64,000 bases of DNA from positions 2,728,001 to 2,792,000 of the forward strand of contig NC_013929.1 of the NCBI RefSeq assembly GCF_000091305.1, given 5' to 3'. Origin of the DNA: Streptomyces scabiei 87.22. Lineage in GTDB: Bacteria; Actinomycetota; Actinomycetes; Streptomycetales; Streptomycetaceae. The notes beneath the pieces were generated by a model. It did no database searches, had not been told where the DNA came from, and was given only the letters and a program-made list of their open reading frames with translations. The translations under genes and the position numbers were made by a program. Position 1 is the stretch's first letter. The number at the start of each line of letters is the position of its first letter. This document shows, piece by piece, positions 26,628-37,309 of this stretch.

Positions 26628-28220
26628 TCACACCGCCCCGGCGCCCGTCAGCGAACGCACTTCTGTCTCCGCGTGCTTGGCCTCGTCCGGCGGTTCGGCC
26701 GACAGGACCGTGCCGAGCCAGCCCGCGAGGAAGCCCAGCGGGATGGAGACGAGGCCGGGGTTCTGCAGGGGGAAGACCTGGAAGTCGAGGCCGGGGAAGA
26801 GCGAGTCGGCGCTGCCCGACACGACCGGCGAGAGCAGCACGAGGACCAGGGAGGGGACCAGCCCGCCGTACACGGACCACACCGCGCCGCGTGTGGTGAA
26901 GCCGCGCCAGAACAGCGAGTAGAGCAGCACGGGCAGGTTGGCGGAGGCGGCCACCGCGAAGGCAAGGCCCACGAGGAAGGCCACGTTGAGATCCTTGGCC
27001 AGCAGCCCCAGCACGATGGCGACCATGCCGACACCGACGGCGGCTGTCCGGGCCACGGCGACCTCGCTGCGCGGCTTCGAACGTCTGCGCCGCAGCGAGG
27101 CGTACAGGTCGTGGGCGACGGACGCCGACGACGCGAGGGTGATGCCGGCGACGACCGCGAGGATCGTGGCGAAGGCGATGGCGGCGACGACCGCGAACAG
27201 GACCGTTCCACCGGTGGAGTTCGTGCCGCCGCCCAGATCGAGAGCGAGCAACGGCACCGCCGTGTTGCCGGCCGCGTTGGAGCTGCGTACGGCCTCCGGG
27301 CCGACCACGGCCGCCGCGCCGAAGCCGAGCACGATCGTCATCAGATAGAAGCCGCCGATGAGGCCGATCGACCAGACGACCGAGCGGCGCGCGGCCCGTG
27401 CGGTGGGCACCGTGTAGAAGCGCGACAGGATGTGCGGCAGACCGGCCGTGCCCAGCACCAGCGCGAGTCCGAGGCTGATGAAGTCGAAGCGCGAGACCCA
27501 GTCACCGCCGTACTTCAGCCCGGGGGCGAGGAACGCGTCGCCGTGTCCGCTGCGCTCGGCGGCCGTCCGCAGCAACTGGTCGAAGTCGCCGTGGAACCGC
27601 ACCAGGACGAGCACGGTCAGCGCGACCGCCCCGCCCATGAGCAGGACGGCTTTCACGATCTGGATCCAGGTGGTGGCCCGCATCCCTCCCAGTGACACGT
27701 AGACGACCATGAGCGCGCCGACCCCGATGACCGTCCAGGCCTGTGCAGCCCCGCTCTCTCCCCCCAGCAGCAGCGCGACGAGGGTGCCCGCTCCCACCAT
27801 CTGCGCCACCAGGTACAGAACGGACACGGTCACCGAGGAGGTTCCCGCGGCGATCCGCACCGGCCGCTCGCTCATCCGGGCCGCGACCACGTCGGCGAGC
27901 GTGAACCGCCCGCAGTTGCGCACCAGTTCGGCGACCAGGAACAGCACCACGAGCCAGGCGACCAGGAAGCCCACCGAGTAGAGCAGCCCGTCGTACCCGA
28001 AGAGGGCGATGAGCCCCGAGATACCGAGGAAGGACGCGGCGGACATGTAGTCGCCCGCGATGGCAAAACCATTCTCCATGGGGGAGAACAACCGCCCCCC
28101 GGCGTAGAACTCCTCCGCCGAGCCGTGCCGGTGACGGCTGACCCAGGTGGTGATGCCCAACGTGACCGCCACGAACAGGCTGAACAGCAGCAGCGCCAGC
28201 ATCTGGTGGTCGGTGGTCAT
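26628..28220 (-). CDS. Sodium:solute symporter, ActP-like (cation/acetate or similar monocarboxylate)
   Basis: 530 residues, about 13 membrane segments. SSS-family motifs include GDYMSAASFLGISG near residue 57 and LGTAGLPHILSRFYTVP in the middle. The DUF485 partner encoded directly upstream is the usual companion of ActP-type acetate carriers. Its ATG overlaps the stop of that partner gene (ATGA). Convergent with the CitA/CitB-type pair, 34 bases between stops, so the kinase may sense the same acid. Substrate could be acetate, propionate or pyruvate. Confidence 0.9.
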   Translation of the reverse strand: MTTDHQMLALLLFSLFVAVTLGITTWVSRHRHGSAEEFYAGGRLFSPMENGFAIAGDYMSAASFLGISGLIALFGYDGLLYSVGFLVAWLVVLFLVAELVRNCGRFTLADVVAARMSERPVRIAAGTSSVTVSVLYLVAQMVGAGTLVALLLGGESGAAQAWTVIGVGALMVVYVSLGGMRATTWIQIVKAVLLMGGAVALTVLVLVRFHGDFDQLLRTAAERSGHGDAFLAPGLKYGGDWVSRFDFISLGLALVLGTAGLPHILSRFYTVPTARAARRSVVWSIGLIGGFYLMTIVLGFGAAAVVGPEAVRSSNAAGNTAVPLLALDLGGGTNSTGGTVLFAVVAAIAFATILAVVAGITLASSASVAHDLYASLRRRRSKPRSEVAVARTAAVGVGMVAIVLGLLAKDLNVAFLVGLAFAVAASANLPVLLYSLFWRGFTTRGAVWSVYGGLVPSLVLVLLSPVVSGSADSLFPGLDFQVFPLQNPGLVSIPLGFLAGWLGTVLSAEPPDEAKHAETEVRSLTGAGAV

Positions 28221-28750
28221 CGGACGCCCCCTCGGAGGCCACGCGTCAACTCCTGGGTGTCCCAGCGCAGATCGAGCGCCGCCCGGTCCCGGCGCAGCCT
28301 GGCGTGCCGCGCGTACGCCCAGGTGAACAGGAACGTCGTGAGGAACTGTCCAAGCCCCGCCAGCATCGCCACGTTCACCGAACCCGCCACCGGCCGGGCC
28401 ATCAGACCGGGGGCCGTGGTCGCCGTCACCACGTACGCCACGTACCAGCCGAAGAAGAGGGCGACGCCGGGGATCACGAACCTGCGGTAGCGGCTGCGCA
28501 CCTCCTGGAAGGCGGCGCTCCGCTGGACCTCCAGGTAGACCTCCGCCGCGTCCCCGCCCCCGCGCGCCCCGGCCGCGGTCGGGGCGGGCCCGTCCGTGCC
28601 GTCCAGCTCGCCCCAGCCGGAGGCCAGCGCGTCGTACCAGGGATCGTCGAACCGCACGTCCTCGTCGGCGAGGCCGTGTCCCTCGTGCTGCTCAACCGGG
28701 TTCTCAGAACCACCCTCGCGTCGGCGGGGACGGCCGGTGCTTGACTGCAT
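28217..28750 (-). CDS. DUF485 membrane protein, partner of the symporter
   Basis: 177 residues. Acidic soluble N-terminus (1-90), then two membrane helices (~110-130 and ~140-160) with the family's FGWYVAYVVTAT and GLGQFLTTFLFTWAYA, a short basic tail. In other bacteria the gene (yjcH) precedes actP and is cotranscribed with it. Start taken at the ATG before QSSTG; no clear binding site, so the start is uncertain. Confidence 0.83.
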   Translation of the reverse strand: MQSSTGRPRRREGGSENPVEQHEGHGLADEDVRFDDPWYDALASGWGELDGTDGPAPTAAGARGGGDAAEVYLEVQRSAAFQEVRSRYRRFVIPGVALFFGWYVAYVVTATTAPGLMARPVAGSVNVAMLAGLGQFLTTFLFTWAYARHARLRRDRAALDLRWDTQELTRGLRGGVR

Positions 28751-28972
28751 GCCCAAGCATGGACAGAGCGGAAAGACCCCTGGCGTGCCTCTGCGCGATT
28801 GTTCACCCCATCAGGTGAAGCACCGGCCAGCCTCCCCCACCCGGGACGAGCCTCCGCACCCGCGGCGGCCGGGAGGGACGACACACCTGCGGAGCACTCC
28901 GGCCCCCACACGAGGAAGAGCGCCCGGGACCGGCCCGGACGCCCTCCGACGAAGCCCTGCGGGTGTATACAC

Positions 28973-31093
28973 CTAGGCGTCGATGCGCGACCGGTCCAGC
29001 GTGGCCGCCGAGCTGGAGATGAACTCCTTGCGCGGGGCGACGTCGTTGCCCATCAGCAGGTCGAACACCTGCTCAGCGGCCTCCAGGTCCGACAGGTTGA
29101 TCCGCCGCAGCGTCCGGTGACGCGGGTCCATGGTCGTCTCCGCCAGCTGGTCCGCGTCCATCTCGCCGAGGCCCTTGTAGCGCTGGATGGAGTCCTTGTA
29201 CCGGACGCCCTTGCTCTGGAACTCCAGCAGCCGGTCGCGCAGCTCGCGGTCCGAGTACGTGTAGACGTACTTGTCCTGCCCCTTCTTCGGCTGGACCAGC
29301 TCGATCCGGTGCAGCGGCGGCACGGCCGCGAAGACGCGCCCCGCCTCGACCATCGGCCGCATGTACCGCTGGAAGAGGGTCAGCAGCAGGCACCGGATGT
29401 GCGAGCCGTCCACATCGGCGTCGGTCATCATGATGATCTTGCCATAGCGCGCCGCGTCGATATCGAACGTACGTCCGGACCCTGCCCCTATGACCTGGAT
29501 GATCGCGCCGCACTCGGCGTTCTTGAGCATGTCGGTCACGGACGACTTCTGGACATTGAGGATCTTGCCGCGAATCGGCAGCAGCGCCTGGAACTCGGAG
29601 TTCCGCGCGAGCTTGGCCGTACCGAGCGCCGAGTCTCCCTCGACGATGAACAGCTCGCTGCGCTCCACGTCGTCGCTGCGGCAGTCGGCGAGCTTGGCGG
29701 GCAGCGACGAGGACTCCAGCGCCGTCTTCCGCCGCTGCGCGTCCTTGTGCTGACGTGCGGCGATGCGCGTCCGCGCGGCGGCGACCGCCTTCTCCATGAC
29801 GACCCGCGCCTGCGCGGCGGCGTCACGCTTGGCCGAGGTCAGGAACGCCTTGAGCTCCTTGGCGATCACCTGCGCGACGATACGGCGGGCCGCGGACGTC
29901 CCGAGGACCTCCTTGGTCTGACCCTCGAACTGAGGTTCGGCGAGACGCACGGTGACGACGGCCGTGAGACCTTCGAGGGCGTCGTCCTTGACGATGTCGT
30001 CCTCGGCGACGCGCAGCATCTTCTTGGCGCGCAGCACCTCGTTCATGGTGGAGGCCACGGCCTGCTCGAAGCCCGCCACATGGGTGCCGCCCTTGGGGGT
30101 GGCGATGATGTTCACGAACGACTTGAGAGTCGTGTCGTAGCCGGTGCCCCAGCGCATGGCGACGTCGACGCCGAGTTCGCGGGTGACCTGGGTGGGGGTC
30201 ATCTGGCCGTGCTCGTCGAGGACCGGCACGGTCTCCTTGAAGGTGCCCTGCCCGGAGAAGCGGAGGATGTCGCAGACGGGCTTGTCGGACGCCAGGTACT
30301 CGCAGAACTCGCTGATGCCACCGTCGAAGCGGAACGACTCCTCACCCTTGCTGCCGCCCTCACCGAGGCCGAACTCGTCCCGGACGACGATCGTCAGCCC
30401 GGGGACGAGGAAGGCGGTCTGCCGGGCGCGCTGGTGCAGGTGCTCCAGGGAGAGCTTGGCGTCCTTGAGGAAGATCTGGCGGTCGGCCCAGTAGCGCACG
30501 CGCGTGCCGGTGCGCGTCTTGGGGATCCGCTTGCCCTTGCGCAGCCCGCCGGTCTCGAACTTGGCGTCCGGCCCGATGCCCGCGAAGGCGCCGGGCACTC
30601 CGCGCCGGAAGCTGATGGCGTGGGTGCTGCCGTTGCGGTCCACCTCCACGTCCAGGCGGGCGGAGAGCGCGTTCACCACGGAGGCGCCCACACCGTGCAG
30701 ACCGCCGGAGGCGGCGTACGAGCCGCCGCCGAACTTGCCGCCGGCGTGCAGCTTGGTCATCACGACCTCGACACCGGACAGGCCGGTCTTGGGCTCGACG
30801 TCGACCGGGATGCCCCGGCCGTTGTCCCGCACCTCGACCGAGGCGTCGTCGTGGAGGATCACCTCGATGTGGTCGCAGTAGCCCCCGAGGGCCTCGTCCA
30901 CGGAGTTGTCGATGATCTCCCACAGGCAGTGCATCAGGCCTCGACTGTCGGTCGAGCCGATGTACATCCCGGGGCGCTTCCGCACGGCCTCGAGCCCCTC
31001 GAGGACGAGCAGGTGCCGCGCGGTGTAGTTGGAACCGTCCCGGTCTGCTCCGGTCAGCAGCGCTGTGGACGGCACGGACGTATCGGCGGTCAC
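28973..31093 (-). CDS. parE: Topoisomerase IV subunit B (GyrB-like ATPase)
   Basis: 706 residues. GHKL ATPase: EIIDNSVDEALGG near residue 60, DNGRGIPVDV, and GGLHGVGASVVNALS. The transducer domain (~230-400) is followed by a Toprim domain with EGDSALGTAK and DADVDGSHIR and the C-terminal QRYKGLGEM box. GTG start after GAGGAG (11-base gap). Pairs with parC. Not a second gyrB of the replication-origin type, because it lacks the long gyrase-specific insertions; I cannot exclude a specialised gyrase. Confidence 0.93.
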   Translation of the reverse strand: MTADTSVPSTALLTGADRDGSNYTARHLLVLEGLEAVRKRPGMYIGSTDSRGLMHCLWEIIDNSVDEALGGYCDHIEVILHDDASVEVRDNGRGIPVDVEPKTGLSGVEVVMTKLHAGGKFGGGSYAASGGLHGVGASVVNALSARLDVEVDRNGSTHAISFRRGVPGAFAGIGPDAKFETGGLRKGKRIPKTRTGTRVRYWADRQIFLKDAKLSLEHLHQRARQTAFLVPGLTIVVRDEFGLGEGGSKGEESFRFDGGISEFCEYLASDKPVCDILRFSGQGTFKETVPVLDEHGQMTPTQVTRELGVDVAMRWGTGYDTTLKSFVNIIATPKGGTHVAGFEQAVASTMNEVLRAKKMLRVAEDDIVKDDALEGLTAVVTVRLAEPQFEGQTKEVLGTSAARRIVAQVIAKELKAFLTSAKRDAAAQARVVMEKAVAAARTRIAARQHKDAQRRKTALESSSLPAKLADCRSDDVERSELFIVEGDSALGTAKLARNSEFQALLPIRGKILNVQKSSVTDMLKNAECGAIIQVIGAGSGRTFDIDAARYGKIIMMTDADVDGSHIRCLLLTLFQRYMRPMVEAGRVFAAVPPLHRIELVQPKKGQDKYVYTYSDRELRDRLLEFQSKGVRYKDSIQRYKGLGEMDADQLAETTMDPRHRTLRRINLSDLEAAEQVFDLLMGNDVAPRKEFISSSAATLDRSRIDA

Positions 31094-31562
31094 GCGGTTC
31101 GCTCCTCGCTGAATTTCAGGTGAGGCCCTTTTGGGTAAGGGGCCGGGCTCTGTTGCCGGTTCGAGGGTACCGAGCCCTGGTAGAGCCGCTGTAACGCCAC
31201 CCTCGTGGCGAAACTCAGGGTAGTCCAGACTCGCATACGCGTTCGATCCCTCGATGGGGTGAAGTACATATCACGTTCCCTTCGAGGCATGAACCATTTA
31301 GGCTCCGGGCACGTCCTCTTGAACAACCGGCAACCCAGCCGGGAGGACCGTACAACCGATAGAACGACCACCAGAACCACCGACAGACAGCGCGAAGCCC
31401 GTACGACACGAAGACACGCACTACGGCTCATTCGCCGCCAACCGGCAGCAGACAGTCGGCCCGGAAAGATTTTTTCGAGTTAAAGCCGCGAGCGGGAACG
31501 TTTTCGGCCTGGTTGGATGTTGACCCTGGTACGACAGCTCGTCGAGCTAGAGAAGAGGCGAC
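31094..31562. other. Divergent intergenic region, parE to DUF7455
   Basis: 469 bases, lower GC than the rest. No gene is convincing; a 92-codon + frame at 31205-31483 is Arg/Thr-rich and overlaps the region likely to carry both promoters. A GGGAAC at 31491 followed 19 bases later by GTT is close to but not a match of the sigma-R pattern. Confidence 0.4.
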
Positions 31563-31793
31563 GTGACTACTGTTCTGACCCCCGCGACCCCGCTGACGGC
31601 CGCTGACCGATGCGACCGCTGCGGCGCCCAGGCCTACCTGCGCGTCGTCCTGCTGAGCGGTGGAGAGCTGCTGTTCTGCGCCCACCACGGCCGCAAGTTC
31701 GAGCCGGAGCTCAAGAAGATCGCCGCGGAGATACAGGACGAGACGGAGCGGCTCACGGCCGCTCCCGCGACCGCAGAAGAGGACGAGCGCTGA
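31563..31793 (+). CDS. DUF7455 family small zinc-ribbon-like protein
   Basis: 76 residues from a GTG seven or so bases after GAGG. Four likely metal ligands, Cys17 and Cys20 (CDRCGA) with Cys39 and His41/42 (FCAHHGRKF), suggest one zinc. The C-terminus is acidic. Conserved near hrdB in Streptomyces in my recollection; function unknown, perhaps nucleic-acid or protein binding. Confidence 0.75.
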   Translation: MTTVLTPATPLTAADRCDRCGAQAYLRVVLLSGGELLFCAHHGRKFEPELKKIAAEIQDETERLTAAPATAEEDER

Positions 31794-31840
31794 CGCTTCG
31801 CACCTGACGACGAGCCGCCACCGGCTCGAGGCCGGTGACC

Positions 31841-31875
31841 GGGCGGCCACTCCCGTACCCACGGGGTGGCCGCCC
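31841..31875. terminator. Bidirectional terminator, DUF7455 / S1 protease
   Basis: A 10-bp stem (GGGCGGCCAC and complement) plus a five-bp inner stem lies between convergent stops 31793 and 31920. Confidence 0.82.
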
Positions 31876-31919
31876 TCTCTCGTTCCGCACCCGCCCGCCG
31901 CGGGGCCGTGAGCCGCCCC

Positions 31920-32735
31920 TCAGCGGCTTCCCGTGAGCACCCGGGCGATGTACGAGCCCCTGGTGTAGACACCCGGGCTTCCGGCAAGCCCACAGCCGCT
32001 CCCCCAGGAGACGAGGCCGATCAGCTTCCCCTGGGCGACCAGCGGCCCTCCGCTGTCCCCCTGACAGGCGTCCCGGCCGCCGTCCTGCTCCCCGGCGCAC
32101 ACCATGGACCCGGACAGGTACCGCCCGTCCGCGCTGCCCGGGTAGGCCTTCTCACAGACCTCGTCGGCCAGCACCTGCACCGGCGCGGCCCGCAGGCTCC
32201 GGCCGTAGTCCCCGGCACCGGTGGTGTCCCCCCAGCCGTAGACCGCGGCCGGCGTGCCGGGCCCGTAGGCGGGGTCGCCGGCCTCCGCCAGCCCGATGAC
32301 CGAGGTCTCGGGCAGGGGCGAGGCCAGCGTCACCACCGCGAAGTCCCCGGCGTTCGTGTAGGGGTCGTACGCCGGATCGACCCAGGCACCGCTCACCGCG
32401 ATCTCCTGGCCCTCGGCGGACTGCAGCTCGGCGCGGCCCGCGATGACCCTCAGGTCGCCGACACGCTCCGGAGGGCCGCCCAGCACGCTCTCGCTGAGGC
32501 AGTGGGCGGCCGTCAGGACGGTCGAGCGGCCGATCACGACACCGCCGCAGAACTGTCCTGCCCGTGTACCTCCGAACCGGTCACGGCTGGCCAGGGCCAC
32601 CGTCCAGGGCGCCTGGGAGATCTCTACCGGATGACCACCGATGACGACCTCGGCCGACGCCGGCGGCGGTGCCGCCAGCGGTATGACGGCCGTGGTGGCC
32701 GCGACGGCCAGCAGTCGGGCGAACGATCGACGCAT
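31920..32735 (-). CDS. Secreted trypsin-like serine protease (S1)
   Basis: 271 residues. A signal peptide (1-28, cleavage after ASA) is followed almost directly by a chymotrypsin fold beginning VVIGGHPV, so there is a propeptide of only a residue or so. Catalytic triad His78 (TAAHC), Asp131 (GDFAVV) and Ser228 (GDSGGP). Asp222, six residues before the serine, predicts cleavage after Arg/Lys. Cysteines pair as in trypsin. Extracellular; likely roles are protein scavenging or processing during development. Confidence 0.92.
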   Translation of the reverse strand: MRRSFARLLAVAATTAVIPLAAPPPASAEVVIGGHPVEISQAPWTVALASRDRFGGTRAGQFCGGVVIGRSTVLTAAHCLSESVLGGPPERVGDLRVIAGRAELQSAEGQEIAVSGAWVDPAYDPYTNAGDFAVVTLASPLPETSVIGLAEAGDPAYGPGTPAAVYGWGDTTGAGDYGRSLRAAPVQVLADEVCEKAYPGSADGRYLSGSMVCAGEQDGGRDACQGDSGGPLVAQGKLIGLVSWGSGCGLAGSPGVYTRGSYIARVLTGSR

Positions 32736-32815
32736 GCGTGCTCCTCACTCCGGGACAGGGATGGCACACCCAGAGTGATCCACCAGATCGGCTTCCGCAG
32801 CCGCACACACGCCGA

Positions 32816-32845
32816 AGGCCCGGCCCCTTCGGGGGAACCGGGCCT
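32816..32845 (-). terminator. Probable native hrdB terminator, now separated by the IS
   Basis: AGGCCCGG/CCGGGCCT outer stem with an inner CCCC-TTCG-GGGG hairpin. If the IS and one CTAG copy are removed, this hairpin begins about 36 bases after the hrdB stop. It is upstream of the S1 protease promoter region. Confidence 0.78.
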
Positions 32846-32905
32846 GCGGGAGCGACGGATCGGCGGGTGCCGTGCCGTCCCTAGGGTGCGTTTTGAAAGT
32901 GCTGG

Positions 32906-33780
32906 TCATAGCCACTCGTTGATGGCTGCGACCAGCACCGTCGCTTCGTAGCGGACGGCGAGCTTGTCGTATCTCGTGGCGACCGCACGGTGCCGTTTCA
33001 GGCGATTGATTCCGCACTCCACTGCGTGGCGCTGCTTGTAGTCGTCCTTGTCGAACTTGGGCGGGCGGCCGCCGTGGGAACCGCGTTTCTTGCGGTTGGC
33101 AATCTGGTCGCGCTTCTCCGGGATCGTGCAGCGGATGCCACGTTTGCGCAGGTAGTCGCGGTTCGCGCGGGAGCCGTACGCCTTGTCGGCACGCACCTTG
33201 TCCGGCCGGGTGCGCGGGCGGCCCTGCCCGAGCCGGGGCACCCGGATACGGCCCAGGACCACCTGGAACTGCGGCGAGTCACCACGCTGTCCAGCCGTGA
33301 TGACCAGCGCCATCGGCTTCTGGGCCTGCTCGACCGCCAGGTGCAGCTTGGTGGTCAGCCCACCCCGGGATCGTCCGAGCCCGTGGTCATCGGGCTCGAT
33401 GAACACACCACCTGGCGGCTCGATCTGCAGATCCCCTTTTTGCGGGCACCGGCCGCATGCTGGTGGGCGCGGGCGATGGTGGAGTCCACCGAGACGTCCC
33501 AGGTGATCAGCCCCTCGGCGTCGGCCCGGGCCTGCAGCTGCTCGAAGATGCGGTGCCAGGTGCCGTCCCGCTGCCAGCGCCGGAACAGACCGTAGACCGT
33601 CTCCCACGGGCCATACCGCTCGGGCACGTCCCGCCACGGAGCACCGGCGCGGGTGCGCCAGCGTATGCCGTCTATCAACTGCCGCTTGGTGTGCACCGGT
33701 GGCCGTCCGGGCTTCTTGCCGGCCGGGAGCAAGGGCTCCAGCTTCGCCCATTGTGCATTCGTCAGATCATGCCGTCCCAC
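32906..33780 (-). CDS. IS5-family transposase, orfA/orfB joined by -1 frameshift
   Basis: orfA (from the GTG at 33780) encodes the N-terminal DUF4096-like domain ([14 protein letters not shown]) and the first catalytic Asp ([16 protein letters not shown]). Left alone it stops at 33355. orfB, in the -1 frame, carries VRADKAYGS (second Asp) and [11 protein letters not shown] (Glu) and ends at 32906. The switch fits the run CAAAAAGGGG (33433-33442 on the minus strand), where a -1 slip at AAA-AAG gives [10 protein letters not shown]. The fusion would be 291 residues, the family's usual size. Start abuts a strong hairpin; no ribosome binding site is exposed. Confidence 0.9.
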
Positions 33781-33812
33781 GAAGTGGATCTTGACACATC
33801 AAGATCCACTTC
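33781..33812 (-). promoter_or_regulatory. Perfect hairpin abutting transposase start
   Basis: A 14-bp perfect stem, GAAGTGGATCTTGA with a four-base loop, ends at the base before the transposase GTG. Transcripts arriving from hrdB would fold it, which could hide the start codon or end transcription. Confidence 0.85.
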
Positions 33813-33823
33813 TGAAACGCACC

Positions 33824-35368
<1,545 letters not shown>

Positions 35369-36236
35369 GAACAACCTCTCGGAACGTTGGAAAACGGCTT
35401 CCGGCCCCGTCCATTACGGACCGGAGCCGACCACCGGCTTGGGAGTGGGCCGACGGTGCGGGCGGGGGCCGGGGAGATGCACAGCGCCATGAACGGCGTC
35501 CGTATTCCCTCCGCGACTGTCGCCTCTTAGGTCATCGCGTTGTTCCCACGAGCGTTACGCCCAATCTGCGTGGCCCGAGTCACACCCCGTAAGCGCGCAA
35601 AAGCGGTCAGACACTGGCAGAGGCGATCGATCGAGGCCACAACCGGTTCTGTTAGGACTGGTACCCGAACGATTCCGGAATGAACTCCGTGACCCGGATC
35701 ATCGTCCCGGCCAAGTCCTGCGGGCCTTATTCGCGGCAGCCGCCGGGCGGGAGCGCTTCCCCTCGGTGGGCTCGCGCGCCGGTTCTGCGGCCGGCCGGTT
35801 CCGGCGCCTCACCCGGCCCCGGTGCTCTCGCCGGGGGCGGCGCACCCGCCGAATTTCACCACTCCGGTCGACCGCACCGTTCCGGTCGAACCCGCCGTTC
35901 CGGTGGACCTCGCCACTCTCGCCGATCCCCCGGCACCTGTCGACCCCCGTGGAGGGAACCGGTCCGACGACTCACCGGCGATTCACCCGGTGGCCGGTCC
36001 GGCGACGCACCGGGCGATAGTCGGGCGGTCGCCGGGCGATGCACGCGGTCCGACGCTCGGGACGGTCCTGGTACCGCACGGACCAGGAGGAATCGCGTCC
36101 CGGTCGCGCCGCCGGGCCCCGCCGAACCCCTGGGAGGATTCGCTGGGGCCCGGCGGCACGGGTCCGCCGGCCGAGTGACGCCACCCAGGGGTCGGCGCCC
36201 CGGCCGCGCCGGCCTCGTACCGCTCGCGGCGCGCCC
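35369..36236. other. Long hrdB upstream region
   Basis: 868 bases without a gene I can support. The AT-richer part, about 35520-35700, probably holds the hrdB promoters on the minus strand. A GGAAT (minus, 35674-35678) sits inside the palindrome ATTCCGGAAT, but no matching sigma-R -10 (GTT 18 bases on) follows. 35820-36180 is GC-rich with Pro-coding repeats in one + frame; see rejected items. Confidence 0.5.
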
Positions 36237-37124
36237 TCAGTGCTCGCGCGGCGCCGGCACCACACGCTCCACCTCGGGGTGGACGGTGAGCAGCTGCCGC
36301 ATGGCCGCCTCGGCGGCCCCTCCGTCGCCCGCCGCGAGGGCGTCGACGATCCGGGCGTGGTGCGTGAGGGTCGACTCGGTCGGCCGGTCACAACCGGTGG
36401 CCGGGCCGCCGGAGACCTGGAGGGCGGAGGAGACGATCCCGGAGAGGTGCTCCAGCATCCGGTTGCCCGCGAGCTGGATGAGCAGCGAGTGGAACTCGGC
36501 GTCGGCGCGCGAGAAGGTCAGCGGGTCGCCCTGGGCCATGGCGTGGCCCATGAGCTCGACCATGTCGGCCAAGCGCTGCTGCACGTCGTCGCGCCCGTGG
36601 CCGGCGGCGAGACGGGCGGCCAGCGGCTCGATCGTCCACCGCAGCTCGCTGAGCTCGCGCCGCTGGTTGTCGCGCTGCGGACCGAAGGCCCGCCATTCGA
36701 TGATGTCGGGGTCGAGCAGGTTCCAGTCGCTGACCGGCCGGACGCGCGTGCCGACGTTCGGGCGTGCGCTGACCAGGCCCTTGGCCTCCAGGACACGCAG
36801 GGATTCACGGACGACGGTGCGGGAGACCTCGAAGCGCTGGCCGATCTCCTCGGGGACGAGGGGGCGGTCCGCGCCGAGGTCGCCGGAGACGATCATCTGG
36901 CCGAGCTGCTGGACGAGTTGGCCGTGCAGTCCGCGTCCACGGCTCCCGGCGGCGCGGCGGCCCACGCGGCCCAGCTCGGGGTCCGCGCCGTCCCAGGCGG
37001 GGAGGCCCACGCGGTCGACGCTCGCGGGTTCGGCGTAGGGGTAGCGGTCGAGTTCGCCCGGTCCTGCGAGGCCGGAGGCGGCGGAGCGGGCGGCGGTCAT
37101 CATGGTGTGCGCAAGGGTACTCAC
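36237..37124 (-). CDS. whiH: Sporulation regulator WhiH (GntR family)
   Basis: 295 residues from the GTG, the length I recall for S. coelicolor WhiH. A ~70-residue N-terminal extension (AHTMMTAARSAASGLAG, PYAEPASVDR) is special to WhiH. It is followed by the GntR winged helix (RPLVPEEIGQRFEVSRTVVRE) and an FCD-type C-terminal domain with His/Asp ligand positions (DAEFHSLLIQLAGNRM, THHARIVDAL). Known role: controls sporulation septation in aerial hyphae and represses itself, under sigma-WhiG. Position beside hrdB is conserved. An alternative downstream ATG pair exists eight codons in. Confidence 0.93.
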   Translation of the reverse strand: MSTLAHTMMTAARSAASGLAGPGELDRYPYAEPASVDRVGLPAWDGADPELGRVGRRAAGSRGRGLHGQLVQQLGQMIVSGDLGADRPLVPEEIGQRFEVSRTVVRESLRVLEAKGLVSARPNVGTRVRPVSDWNLLDPDIIEWRAFGPQRDNQRRELSELRWTIEPLAARLAAGHGRDDVQQRLADMVELMGHAMAQGDPLTFSRADAEFHSLLIQLAGNRMLEHLSGIVSSALQVSGGPATGCDRPTESTLTHHARIVDALAAGDGGAAEAAMRQLLTVHPEVERVVPAPREH

Positions 37125-37131
37125 GCATCCT

Positions 37132-37159
37132 TTGTCGGCTGCGTTTCCAACTCCCTTGA
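37132..37159 (-). promoter_or_regulatory. Candidate sigma-WhiG promoter of whiH
   Basis: TCAA-N16-GCCGACAA on the minus strand resembles the sigma-WhiG consensus TAAA-N15-GCCGATAA with two mismatches and one extra spacer base. It ends seven bases before the GTG, so a transcript from it would be almost leaderless. Confidence 0.5.
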
Positions 37160-37309
37160 GGTCTTTGGTGAAAAGCACACGAAAGGGTGATCGCTCACCC
37201 CGTCGCAATTGACGCCTTATCGGAAAGAAATGGGCGTTCTACGAGGAGTTGTGCGCATTGCACCAACGGAAGGGCACGGACAGTGAGCACGAAAGGATGA
37301 GGACGATCA

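Larger units (their letters stand above)
32885..33823 (-). mobile_element. IS5-family insertion sequence, complete, 939 bp
   Basis: Terminal inverted repeats GGTGCGTTTTGAAAGTG (left, 32885) and GGTGCGTTTCAGAAGTG (right, read inward from 33823) match at 14 of 17 positions. Flanking target duplications CTAG are at 32881-32884 and 33824-33827. The right copy includes the hrdB stop codon TAG. One transposase in two overlapping frames is encoded on the same strand as hrdB. Both ends and the coding frames are intact, suggesting a recent, possibly active copy. Confidence 0.95.

Noticed and set aside
31205..31483. A 92-codon + frame in the parE/DUF7455 gap
   Set aside because: Arg/Thr-rich with no domain; lies where two divergent promoters must be.
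35641..35700. Sigma-R type hrdB promoter (GGAAT-N18-GTT)
   Set aside because: GGAAT is present on the minus strand but no GTT lies at 18 bases; only a weak fit.
35822..36178. A + frame of about 118 codons with Pro/Val-rich repeats upstream of hrdB
   Set aside because: GTG start without a ribosome binding site, lower third-position GC than neighbours, nonsense-like composition and no recognisable domain.
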